A stretch of DNA of 5,535 nucleotides from Thioalkalivibrio sp. (GTDB lineage Bacteria; Pseudomonadota; Gammaproteobacteria; Ectothiorhodospirales; Ectothiorhodospiraceae), in assembly GCA_007120575.1 (NCBI GenBank), contig SKNJ01000050.1, positions 1 to 5,535 on the forward strand. Reading direction: 5' to 3'. The first letter of the stretch is position 1; each line of letters opens with the position of its first letter. The notes beneath the pieces were generated by a model. That model was given only the letters and a program-made list of their open reading frames with translations. It did not search any database and was not told the DNA's origin. The translations under genes and the position numbers were made by a program. Positions 1 through 5,535 of the stretch are shown piece after piece.

Positions 1-583
<583 letters not shown>

Positions 584-587
<4 letters not shown>

Positions 588-1150
588 GGGGCGGCGCCCA
601 GATGGTTTTCGATTCGCCGGATGCTGTCCTGCAGTTCGTGTTCGAGCATGTGCCGGACCAATGGGCGGCCGATCAGCGGCGGGATCCGCAGCTCTGGCTG
701 GAAGCGACCGTCCAGGCGGATCCGCGTCAGCGGCGGATCGGAGGCCTGCTGGTCGATGCGCCAGAGGAAATGTCCGAACCGCGCCTGGCTCTGATCCGGC
801 ACGGTGATGCCGCGGAAACGGCCCGAGCCCTCGTGCTCGATGTCCAGGGTGTGGCGCAGGGTTTGGCAAACGAACAGCACGCAGCCGCGCATGTGGGTCT
901 CCACGCGCTCCACGCGGGCGCGCGGACTTCCCCGCCGTTCGGCGGATTGCACCAGCGGGAACACGTTCGCGAGGTTCTCGTAGTCATGCAGCATGGCGAT
1001 GACCGCGTCTGCCGGGGCGCGCACCCGGGCGTCCAGCGAAAAGTGGATGAGCTCGCCGTGGAATGCGACCTCGGCGGTTACGCGCTCGGCCTGCGCTGGC
1101 GCGGGGAGCAACAGCGCGGCCAGCACCACGAACAGCGAGCGCGCCGCCAT
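584..1150 (-). CDS. Exported SRPBCC (START/polyketide-cyclase-like) family protein
   Basis: A 188-residue protein with a classical signal peptide: Ala-Ala-Arg at the N-terminus, a hydrophobic core at residues 5-15, and a likely cleavage site after AQA at 19-21. It is therefore predicted to be periplasmic. The mature part looks like an SRPBCC domain. A beta strand is followed by APADAVIAMLHDYENLANVFP at about 45-65, which resembles the helix-grip entry of polyketide cyclase/COQ10-type proteins. A long amphipathic C-terminal helix follows from about residue 160. Cys90 and Cys95 (GCVLFVC) are the only cysteines in the mature chain and could form a disulfide in the periplasm (inference). SRPBCC folds usually bind hydrophobic ligands in a deep cavity; the ligand here is unknown. 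The gene lies 24 bases after the asmA-like gene and its stop overlaps the mutY start, so it probably belongs to the same transcript. No strong Shine-Dalgarno precedes the ATG. Fold assignment is fairly sure, function is not. Confidence 0.82.
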
Positions 1151-1174
1151 GCTGTGTGCGACGACGGCGCCGGA

Positions 1175-3565
1175 TCAGCGATCCTGGCCCTCGTGCAGCG
1201 CGTCTTCCATGTCCTCGACCGGGCCGCCGCTCTCGTCGGCCTGTTCCGGTTCCACCGGCTGCTCCTGCGCGGCACCCGCGTCCGTGTCGGGTCCGGCTTC
1301 GGGTTCGGTTGCGTCTGTGGGATCGCCGGGCTCGCCCGGTTCCAGCGCTTGCGATTCCGCGGCCTCTGGATCCGCGGTTTCCGGTCCCGGGACCTGTTCA
1401 GCGTCGCGCTCACGCGAGCGGCTCCCGCTCAGGCGCTCCAGCAGGCGGGCCCCCTCTTCGCGGACGCGTTCCTCGGCCTCGTCTTCCAGCCGGTCGCGTT
1501 CTTCGCGCAAACGCTCGCCGACCTCCGCGTCCAGGCGCTCGCGCAGCACTTGCTCCAGGTCCAGCCGGATGCTCGGATCGGTAAACGCGCCCTCGATCCG
1601 GATCGGCAGGGTCACGCCGCGCAGGTCCTCAAGCGAGCGGCCGCCCTGGCCTTCGATGGTCGCGACCAGGCTGGTACTCAGGCGATAGTCCAGGGTGGCC
1701 TCGACCAGGTTGGCGCTGCCCGCGCCGCGAACGCGCAAAAGGGGGGAGCTCGCGTGCAGGTCGTCGTTGTGCACGACCCCGTCGCGAAACGAAAAGCTCC
1801 CGCCGAGTTCGGAGAAATCGGTCTGGTTGGGCGCGTCGGCCTCCAGGGTCTCGCCCCGCAGGCGCGCCTCGGCCCGGCGGATCAGCTGGGCGATATTGAT
1901 ACCGCGCACCGCGCCGTCGGCGAAGCGCATCGTGCCATCGCCGTTCAGCGCGGCGGTCAGGGCATTGACGCTGGCGCCGGCGGTGCGCAGGTCCAGTTCC
2001 AGGTTGCCGGTGCCGGTCAGGCGCGCCTCGTCGCCCTGAAAGTCGTCCAGCAGGGCACCGATGTCGAGATCCGCCAGGCTCGCGGCGAACTCGTAGCGCG
2101 GGGTGTCGGCGCGCGCATCCAGGCGCAGGCGGCTGGTGAGCTCGCCGTCATACCCCGTGCCGGACAGCGGCTCAATGCGCCAGTCGCCATCGCGGGCCTG
2201 GATCTCCAGGGTGATAGCGTTCAGTCGCAGGCCCAGCACGCGCAGCGTGGTCAGCTCCATATGGCCGTCGACGTCCACGCCGCGCAGCCACTCGAGTGGC
2301 AGTTCGATCGCGATGTCCTCCTCGCCTTCGCCCGCTGGACCCTCGGTGCGCGCCTGCTCGGCTTCCGGGGGCAGGTAGCGGTCCAGGTCCAGCTCGTTGC
2401 CGCTCAGGGTGAACGCCAGCCGCGGCTGCGCGCCGCTGGCGTTCCAGCGGGCATCGCCGATGAACCGGGTGTCATCGATACCGATTACCAGCGAATCGAG
2501 TGTCATGACCTCGGGCGTTCCGCTGGCGGAGAGATCCAGCGCGATGCGCGACAGCACGTCCGGGTCGGTGGTCGTCGGCGCCTCGTGGCCGAGGTCTTCC
2601 AGCACCTGGCGCAGGTCGAAGGTGTTGGTGCGCAGTTCGGTACGCAGGTTGGGGTTCTCGCCCTCCAGCCCGCTTAGCTCGGCGAAGCCGGTGAGGGTGA
2701 CCGCGGACAGCCCCAGGCTCAGCCGCTCGAAGCGGAGCGAGGTGGTCTCGGCCATCTCCAGCGCCACGTCCGACTCCAGGGTCAGCCCCAGCGGTCGCAC
2801 CAGCCCGGCGCCCTCGACGCCGAAATTCGCCCGCATGCGGCGTACCGAGTAGCGCCTGTTCAGCAGGTCGAGGTTCATCAGGCCGTTCAGGTCCAGCGCC
2901 AGCTCGACCGGCTCGGGCAGGTCGCCGCCCTCGGCCTGCACGGCGGCGTCCAGCGTCAGCGAGGTCTCGACCCCGGGGTGGAAGCTGCCGATGCGCAGGT
3001 TGAACGGGTCCAGGCGGGCCTGCATCCCGGTCTGGCGGTCATCCCAGACGACCCGCGCATTGCTCAGCGAGATCCCGGCGATATTGATGCGTTCCATCGC
3101 CAGGCGTGACTCGGTGGCGGTACGGTCGTCGCCTTCAACCGCCTCGTCGCGCGCATGTTCGGCGCGCTCACTCAGGTCGTCCCAGTTGTTGCGGCCGTCG
3201 GCGTCGCGCGCGAGATTCAGGCGTGCGCCATCCGCCTCGACCCGCTGTACCTCGAGTTCGCGGCGCAGCAGCGGCATCACGGCCACCGCCACGTCCACCA
3301 CGTCCAGCTCCGCGAACGGCTCGTCGCCGAAGCCCGCCGCGTTACCCAGCCGCACCTCTTCCAGGCGCAGCCCCAGGCTCGGGAACAGGGTCAGCTCGAT
3401 CGGCCCGGCCAGGGTCAGCTCGCGCCCGGTGGCCTCCCGCACCTCGGACTCGATGCGCTCCTTGTAGGCATTGGCATCGAAGGTCACCACCAGATAGGCG
3501 GCGACAATGATGACCACCAGTACCAGGATGGCGATCAGTGCGAGCAGGCGTTTGATCCATCTCAT
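1175..3565 (-). CDS. AsmA family protein with acidic C-terminal tail
   Basis: A 796-residue protein anchored by one N-terminal membrane segment (about residues 7-28, after basic MRWIKR) with the rest predicted in the periplasm. The [24 protein letters not shown] segment right after it is the typical AsmA opening. A long beta-rich body includes an LDRYLPP motif, then [14 protein letters not shown] at 550-563, [17 protein letters not shown] at about 613-629 and [16 protein letters not shown] at 653-668, the usual AsmA C-terminal signature. The E. coli paralogues (AsmA, TamB, YhdP) belong to the repeating-beta-groove class linked to lipid transport and outer-membrane homeostasis. Residues 669-713 form a highly charged Glu/Arg helix, and 714-796 are a Pro/Glu/Asp/Ala-rich disordered tail absent from E. 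coli AsmA (about 617 residues). I chose the ATG at 3563-3565 because AAGGAGA lies 6 bases upstream, it directly precedes the membrane segment, and it overlaps the moaC stop as ATGA. A longer in-frame start at 3676 would put 37 unlikely residues before the anchor. It may be called asmA, but paralogues are numerous. Confidence 0.93.
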   Translation of the reverse strand: MRWIKRLLALIAILVLVVIIVAAYLVVTFDANAYKERIESEVREATGRELTLAGPIELTLFPSLGLRLEEVRLGNAAGFGDEPFAELDVVDVAVAVMPLLRRELEVQRVEADGARLNLARDADGRNNWDDLSERAEHARDEAVEGDDRTATESRLAMERINIAGISLSNARVVWDDRQTGMQARLDPFNLRIGSFHPGVETSLTLDAAVQAEGGDLPEPVELALDLNGLMNLDLLNRRYSVRRMRANFGVEGAGLVRPLGLTLESDVALEMAETTSLRFERLSLGLSAVTLTGFAELSGLEGENPNLRTELRTNTFDLRQVLEDLGHEAPTTTDPDVLSRIALDLSASGTPEVMTLDSLVIGIDDTRFIGDARWNASGAQPRLAFTLSGNELDLDRYLPPEAEQARTEGPAGEGEEDIAIELPLEWLRGVDVDGHMELTTLRVLGLRLNAITLEIQARDGDWRIEPLSGTGYDGELTSRLRLDARADTPRYEFAASLADLDIGALLDDFQGDEARLTGTGNLELDLRTAGASVNALTAALNGDGTMRFADGAVRGINIAQLIRRAEARLRGETLEADAPNQTDFSELGGSFSFRDGVVHNDDLHASSPLLRVRGAGSANLVEATLDYRLSTSLVATIEGQGGRSLEDLRGVTLPIRIEGAFTDPSIRLDLEQVLRERLDAEVGERLREERDRLEDEAEERVREEGARLLERLSGSRSRERDAEQVPGPETADPEAAESQALEPGEPGDPTDATEPEAGPDTDAGAAQEQPVEPEQADESGGPVEDMEDALHEGQDR

Positions 3566-4056
3566 GCAGATTCTCCTTGCGGCGCGTCGTCGGCGCGCCA
3601 GGTGCCGCTGCGTCCACCGCGTTTCTCCAGCAGGCGCACGCCGTCGATGACCATGCCGCGGTCCACCGCCTTGCACATGTCATAGACCGTTAGCAGGGCG
3701 ACCGATACGGCGGTCAGGGCCTCCATCTCCACCCCGGTCTGCGAGTGCACCTCGCAGGTCGCCCGGACCCGTACCGCGTCGTCCTCGCAGTCCAGCTCCA
3801 GCGCGACCCGGCTCAGGCCGATCGGGTGGCACAGCGGGATCAGATCGCCGGTGCGCTTGGCACCCATGATCCCGGCCACCCGGGCGATCCCGAGGACATC
3901 GCCCTTGGCGTGGCTGCCCTCGCGGATGCGCCGCAGGGTGTCGGCCTGCATGCGGATGCGCCCCTCGGCGATCGCGACGCGGTGGGTGACGGTCTTGCCG
4001 CCGACGTCGACCATGTGCGCATGGCCTTCGGCATCGAAGTGAGTGAAATCGTTCAT
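3562..4056 (-). CDS. moaC: Cyclic pyranopterin monophosphate synthase MoaC
   Basis: MoaC converts the MoaA product 3',8-cyclo-7,8-dihydro-GTP to cyclic pyranopterin monophosphate, the first stable intermediate of molybdenum cofactor synthesis, in the cytosol. The 164-residue length is normal for the family. The family signatures are present: AHMVDV at 13-18, [15 protein letters not shown] at 49-63 with active-site Lys51, DLIPLCHP at 71-78 with His77, [10 protein letters not shown] at 107-116, and [11 protein letters not shown] at 125-135 with Asp126 and Lys129 (E. coli Lys51, His77, Asp128 and Lys131). The ATG at 4054-4056 is chosen because [18 protein letters not shown] matches the usual N-terminus. 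A longer reading to 4218 would run into moaD and adds unrelated residues. The preceding Shine-Dalgarno is weak (GCGGG). It is the first gene of the minus-strand cluster, diverges from moaD, and its stop overlaps the next gene's ATG. moaA and moaB are not nearby. Confidence 0.97.
   Translation of the reverse strand: MNDFTHFDAEGHAHMVDVGGKTVTHRVAIAEGRIRMQADTLRRIREGSHAKGDVLGIARVAGIMGAKRTGDLIPLCHPIGLSRVALELDCEDDAVRVRATCEVHSQTGVEMEALTAVSVALLTVYDMCKAVDRGMVIDGVRLLEKRGGRSGTWRADDAPQGESA
3572..3578 (-). promoter_or_regulatory. Ribosome binding site of the asmA-like gene
   Basis: On the minus strand AAGGAGA lies 6 bases before the ATG at 3563-3565. It sits inside the last codons of moaC and decides the start of the asmA-like gene against the longer upstream in-frame option. 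Together with the ATGA overlap it suggests the gene can be translated both by coupling and by fresh initiation. Confidence 0.85.
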
Positions 4057-4101
4057 GCCCGCTATAATGCTTGACTCGCAGTCATGATTACAGGGGCCGG
4101 A
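4057..4101. promoter_or_regulatory. Divergent moaC / moaDE intergenic promoter region
   Basis: These 45 bases separate the starts of moaC (minus) and moaD (plus), so promoters for both directions must lie here or reach into the flanking coding sequence. The plus strand has a perfect TATAAT at 4063-4068. It would start transcription near 4075, giving a leader of about 27 bases before moaD. No good -35 hexamer sits 16-18 bases upstream, so an activator may be needed or the match may be fortuitous. For the minus strand the best -10 candidate is TGTAAT (4092 down to 4087), also without a convincing -35. The spacer is notably AT-richer than its surroundings. It is too short to hold a molybdenum cofactor riboswitch. 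Confidence 0.5.
4092..4096 (+). promoter_or_regulatory. Ribosome binding site of moaD
   Basis: AGGGG lies 5 bases before the ATG at 4102-4104. This supports that start over the in-frame ATG at 4084, which has no Shine-Dalgarno and would add six residues not expected in MoaD. Confidence 0.55.
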
Positions 4102-4335
4102 ATGACGGTAAGCGTTCACTATTTCGCGCGGTTGCGCGAGGAACTGGGTCGCCAGGAAGAGCAGGCGGAACTGCCCGGCGACAGCCTCACCGTGGCCGAG
4201 CTGTGGCAGCACCTGCACCAGCAGCCACCGCCGGCGCGCCTGATGGCCGCGGTCAACCAGGAGCAGGCCGGGCTGGACACGCCGGTGCGTGATGGCGACG
4301 AGGTCGCCTACTTCCCGCCGGTGACCGGGGGATGA
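4102..4335 (+). CDS. moaD: Molybdopterin synthase sulfur carrier subunit MoaD
   Basis: The small ubiquitin-fold subunit of molybdopterin synthase. Its C-terminal glycine is adenylated (by MoeB in E. coli), converted to a thiocarboxylate, and donates sulfur to cyclic pyranopterin monophosphate within the MoaE active site. The 77-residue protein is slightly shorter than E. coli MoaD (81). It shows the expected N-terminal strand [14 protein letters not shown], the LMAAVNQE strand, and the diagnostic ending [14 protein letters not shown] with the terminal Gly-Gly. The start at 4102 is supported by AGGGG upstream; an alternative start at 4084 would add MITGAG. The stop overlaps the moaE start as ATGA, so the two subunits, needed in equal amounts, are translationally coupled. 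No moeB or moaA is visible alongside. Confidence 0.96.
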   Translation: MTVSVHYFARLREELGRQEEQAELPGDSLTVAELWQHLHQQPPPARLMAAVNQEQAGLDTPVRDGDEVAYFPPVTGG

Positions 4336-4775
4336 GCGTGACGGTCGAGATCCACCCGGACGACTTCGACCCCTGGGCCAGCGTGCAGCAGGCCGAGCAG
4401 GCGATTCCGGCGCAGGCGCGCGGTGCCGCCAGCGTATTCGTCGGGCGCATGCGCGACTTCAACGAGGACGAAACGGTGACCGGGCTGTTCCTGGAGCACT
4501 ATCCGGGGATGACCGAGCGCGAACTCGAGCGCATCGTCGCCGAGGCCGAGGCGCGCTGGCCGTTGCTTGGCTGCCATGTCGCACACCGGGTCGGCGAGGT
4601 CCGGCCCGGCGATGCCCTGGTGCTGGTTGCCACCTGGTCCGCGCACCGCGTAGCCGCGCGCGACGCCTGCAGCCACATCCTCGAACGCCTCAAGCACGAG
4701 GCCCCGTTCTGGAAACGCGAACGCCTGGCCGACGGCAGCGACCGCTGGGTCGAACAGAACACCCCCGGCACCTGA
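4332..4775 (+). CDS. moaE: Molybdopterin synthase catalytic subunit MoaE
   Basis: The large subunit of the MoaD2-MoaE2 molybdopterin synthase heterotetramer, which places two dithiolene sulfurs on cyclic pyranopterin monophosphate. The 147 residues match the family length (E. coli about 150). Signatures in order: [16 protein letters not shown] at 31-46 with Arg41, [15 protein letters not shown] at 54-68, [10 protein letters not shown] at 85-94, [11 protein letters not shown] at 103-113 with His105 and Arg106, and [11 protein letters not shown] at 120-130 with Lys121 and Lys128, the counterparts of E. coli catalytic Lys119 and Lys126. The chain ends [11 protein letters not shown], shorter after WVE than the E. 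coli protein. The start ATG overlaps the moaD stop; a G run directly before it is not a standard Shine-Dalgarno, consistent with coupled translation. All key residues look intact. Confidence 0.97.
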   Translation: MSVTVEIHPDDFDPWASVQQAEQAIPAQARGAASVFVGRMRDFNEDETVTGLFLEHYPGMTERELERIVAEAEARWPLLGCHVAHRVGEVRPGDALVLVATWSAHRVAARDACSHILERLKHEAPFWKRERLADGSDRWVEQNTPGT

Positions 4776-4793
4776 CCCCGCACACCCCGCACC
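4776..4793 (+). repeat. Two-copy 9-base tandem repeat after moaE
   Basis: CCCCGCACA and CCCCGCACC follow each other directly after the moaE stop. The C-rich, G-poor character of this stretch on the transcribed strand resembles a Rho-loading site more than a coding remnant. It may be only local low complexity. Confidence 0.4.
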
Positions 4794-4821
4794 CCGGCGC
4801 TGCGGGCGTGCGCCCCGCGCG

Positions 4822-4852
4822 CGAGGCACCTGCCACCGTCGGCGGTGCCGCG
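4822..4852 (+). terminator. Strong hairpin downstream of moaE, possible terminator
   Basis: GGCACC-T-GCC at 4825-4834 pairs with GGC-GGTGCC at 4841-4849, giving nine base pairs with one bulged T and a six-base loop. The flanks CG (4822-4823) and CG (4851-4852) can extend the stem across one mismatch. A smaller GC hairpin, GCGGG / CCCGC, lies just before it at 4802-4818. There is no T tract after either stem, so intrinsic termination is unproven. The hairpins could protect the moaDE mRNA 3' end or assist Rho-dependent termination before hsp20. Confidence 0.4.
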
Positions 4853-4901
4853 ACGCCGGTTCGCCCCGCAGGGCCGGCTTGTAGTTTCACCCCGGTAGGC
4901 C

Positions 4902-4928
4902 CTTGAAAAGCCCGCGCGAGTCCCAAGT
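4902..4928 (+). promoter_or_regulatory. Predicted sigma-32 (RpoH) heat-shock promoter of hsp20
   Basis: CTTGAAA at 4902-4908, preceded by CC, matches the -35 element of RpoH promoters exactly. After 12 bases, TCCCAAGT at 4921-4928 resembles the -10 consensus CCCCATNT (6 of 7 fixed positions if aligned at 4921). The predicted start is near 4934-4937, giving a leader of nearly 40 bases before the hsp20 ATG. Location directly upstream of a small heat-shock gene makes this much more likely than a chance match. The hexamers do not fit a good sigma-70 promoter. Confidence 0.8.
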
Positions 4929-4930
4929 TC

Positions 4931-4949
4931 TTCAGGTGAGTCAAGTGAA
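4931..4949. promoter_or_regulatory. Imperfect dyad at the predicted hsp20 transcription start
   Basis: TTCA-GG-TGA-G-TCA-AG-TGAA is symmetric about position 4940, with 7 of 9 half-site positions matching and the two mismatches adjacent. It starts just after the -10 element and covers the predicted transcription start, where a repressor could block RNA polymerase. No known operator is recognised in it. As RNA it would form only a weak hairpin, so a DNA-binding site is the better guess; chance is possible. Confidence 0.35.
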
Positions 4950-4958
4950 CACCCGAAC

Positions 4959-4965
4959 AAGGAGG
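4959..4965 (+). promoter_or_regulatory. Strong ribosome binding site of hsp20
   Basis: AAGGAGG, fully complementary to the 16S rRNA anti-Shine-Dalgarno core, lies 8 bases before the ATG at 4974-4976. It favours that start over the in-frame ATGs at 4980 and 4983, which sit 14 and 17 bases away. It predicts very efficient translation once the gene is induced. Confidence 0.85.
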
Positions 4966-4973
4966 GGATACTG

Positions 4974-5405
4974 ATGGCCATGATGCGTTACGAACCCTGG
5001 AGCCTGCTGAGCCAGCTCTCGCGCGAGCTCGGCCGGATGCCCGACATGCCCGGTGGTGAAGAGCCCGCGGTCACGTCCGACTGGAGCCCGGCGGTGGATA
5101 TCCGCGAAGAAAACGACGCCTACGTGGTAGAAGCCGACGTCCCGGGCGTGGACCCGAAGGATATCGAGCTGCACATGGAGAATGGCGTGCTGACCCTGCG
5201 TGGAGAGCGCAAGCACGACAGCGAGGAGGAAAAGGAGGGTTACCGGCGCGTCGAGCGAATCCGCGGTACCTTCTTCCGCCGCTTCTCGCTGCCGGACACC
5301 GCGGATGCGGACAACATCTCTGCACGCAGCAAGAACGGCGTGCTGGAGGTGCGGATCCCGAAGCAGGCCCGCGTGCAGCCCCGTCGGATCGAAATCGAAA
5401 GCTGA
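4974..5405 (+). CDS. Small heat-shock protein, Hsp20/alpha-crystallin family
   Basis: An ATP-independent cytosolic holdase that binds unfolding proteins under stress and forms large oligomers. The 143 residues are typical of bacterial sHSPs. An N-terminal arm (1-35, with the hydrophobic stretch PWSLLSQLSREL) is followed by the alpha-crystallin domain at about 36-131. That domain includes WSPAVDIREENDAYVVEADVPGV, the FFRRFSLP strand at 100-107 and the hallmark NGVLEVRIPK at 121-130. The short C-terminal tail carries the I-x-I anchoring motif IEI at 139-141. The start at 4974 is fixed by AAGGAGG 8 bases upstream. It stands alone between a heat-shock-type promoter and an intrinsic terminator, so it is probably a monocistronic stress gene. 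It resembles the Hsp17/HspA-type proteins of proteobacteria, but I do not assign a symbol because paralogues are common. Confidence 0.96.
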   Translation: MAMMRYEPWSLLSQLSRELGRMPDMPGGEEPAVTSDWSPAVDIREENDAYVVEADVPGVDPKDIELHMENGVLTLRGERKHDSEEEKEGYRRVERIRGTFFRRFSLPDTADADNISARSKNGVLEVRIPKQARVQPRRIEIES

Positions 5406-5453
5406 TTCCGGTACGGACCCCGCCCCGGCCATCCGGCCGCGGGCGGCAAGGCG
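5406..5453. other. hsp20 3' untranslated stretch
   Basis: GC-rich spacer between the hsp20 stop and its terminator. It contains an inverted repeat, CGGCC at 5426-5430 and GGCCG at 5435-5439 with a four-base loop, extendable by two pairs across a mismatch. There is no T tract after it and no coding sign. Confidence 0.4.
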
Positions 5454-5485
5454 AGGCGCTGCGCTCGAGTAGCGCCTTGTTTTTT
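5454..5485 (+). terminator. Rho-independent terminator of hsp20
   Basis: AGGCGCT at 5454-5460 pairs perfectly with AGCGCCT at 5471-5477 around a ten-base loop. It is followed by TTG and six Ts ending at 5485. The GC-rich stem and the T run, in the only T-rich spot of this area and 49 bases after the hsp20 stop, are the standard signature of intrinsic termination on the plus strand. Confidence 0.88.
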
Positions 5486-5489
5486 GGCA

Positions 5490-5505
5490 CCACCCGACCG
5501 GGTGG
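5490..5505. repeat. Perfect inverted repeat after the terminator
   Basis: CCACCC and GGGTGG flank a GACC loop. There is no T run after it on the plus strand, nor on the minus strand (where As follow), so it is not a second intrinsic terminator. It may be a backup mRNA hairpin or an operator for a gene beyond the window. Confidence 0.45.
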
Positions 5506-5535
5506 CAGCCGAATCCCCGGTATGATGTGACCGGC
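5506..5535. other. Window end, possible promoter fragment of the next gene
   Basis: No gene can be called in the last 30 bases. TATGAT at 5521-5526 is a five-of-six match to a sigma-70 -10 element, but no -35 hexamer is seen at proper spacing. The ATGs at 5522 and 5525 are followed at once by TGA, so neither opens a frame. Confidence 0.25.

Noticed and set aside
602..2677. A 691-codon open frame on the plus strand, antisense to the SRPBCC and asmA-like genes.
   Set aside because: Its length reflects the GC-rich codon bias of the genes beneath it. The protein has no recognisable domain, and the opposite strand holds well-supported families with matching start signals.
1175..3676. A longer asmA-like protein beginning at 3676.
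   Set aside because: The extra 37 residues are Arg-rich, overlap moaC and precede the membrane anchor. The internal ATG at 3565 has an excellent ribosome binding site.
4057..4101. A molybdenum cofactor riboswitch before moaC or moaD.
   Set aside because: The whole divergent spacer is 45 bases, far shorter than that riboswitch, and no elaborate fold is seen.
3562..4218. A 218-residue MoaC starting at 4218.
   Set aside because: The extra N-terminal residues lie antisense to moaD and match nothing in Moa[16 protein letters not shown] at 4056 is the normal beginning.
4878..4893. CTTGTAG followed by CCCC as a second heat-shock promoter.
   Set aside because: The spacing between the two elements is far too short for an RpoH promoter.
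4928..4963. A possible RNA thermometer: UUCUU at 4928-4932 could pair with AAGGA in the hsp20 ribosome binding site.
   Set aside because: With the predicted start near 4935, the UUCUU lies upstream of the transcript. Pairing within the leader alone (CCC at 4952-4954 with GGG) is too weak.
4308..4981. Minus-strand open frames opposite moaE and the following spacer.
   Set aside because: They mirror moaE codon bias, have low-complexity Arg/Ala/Gly-rich translations and lack family features.

Overview
This GC-rich window (codon third positions are mostly G or C) reads as an ordinary chromosomal segment of a gammaproteobacterium. MutY, MoaC, MoaD and MoaE align by eye with the E. coli proteins as I remember them. 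The AsmA-like protein ends much as the E. coli one does but carries an extra acidic tail. The combination would suit Ectothiorhodospiraceae or a similar GC-rich lineage, but that placement is inference and cannot be settled from the sequence alone. There are no mobile elements, tRNAs, rRNAs or CRISPR arrays. Nearly all the sequence is explained by seven genes and short spacers.

Layout. Positions 1-4056 hold a tight minus-strand cluster, read right to left. It begins with moaC (molybdenum cofactor synthesis), followed by a large asmA-family gene (inner-membrane-anchored periplasmic protein), a small exported SRPBCC-fold protein, and mutY (adenine glycosylase for 8-oxoG:A mispairs), which runs off the left edge. 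The moaC/asmA and SRPBCC/mutY junctions are 4-base ATGA overlaps and the asmA/SRPBCC gap is 24 bases, so the four look like one operon. Positions 4057-4101 are a 45-base divergent spacer with a perfect TATAAT on the plus strand. Positions 4102-4775 hold moaD and moaE, again joined by an ATGA overlap. They encode the two subunits of molybdopterin synthase. Positions 4776-4973 are a hairpin-rich spacer that ends in a convincing sigma-32-type heat-shock promoter, an imperfect dyad and a strong ribosome binding site. Positions 4974-5405 encode an Hsp20/alpha-crystallin small heat-shock protein, followed by a clear Rho-independent terminator. The last 50 bases hold another inverted repeat and no complete gene.

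How the genes relate. MoaC works with MoaA (not in the window) to make cyclic pyranopterin monophosphate. MoaD and MoaE then insert the dithiolene sulfurs. These consecutive steps are encoded on opposite strands from a shared spacer. The linkage of moaC to asmA, an SRPBCC gene and mutY has no obvious metabolic logic; it is most simply shared transcription of housekeeping genes. The hsp20 gene is an independent stress-regulated unit.

I found no new defence, mobile or signalling system. The points most worth a second look are the acidic tail of the AsmA protein, the exported SRPBCC protein coupled to mutY, the split molybdenum cofactor genes, and the dyad at the predicted hsp20 transcription start.
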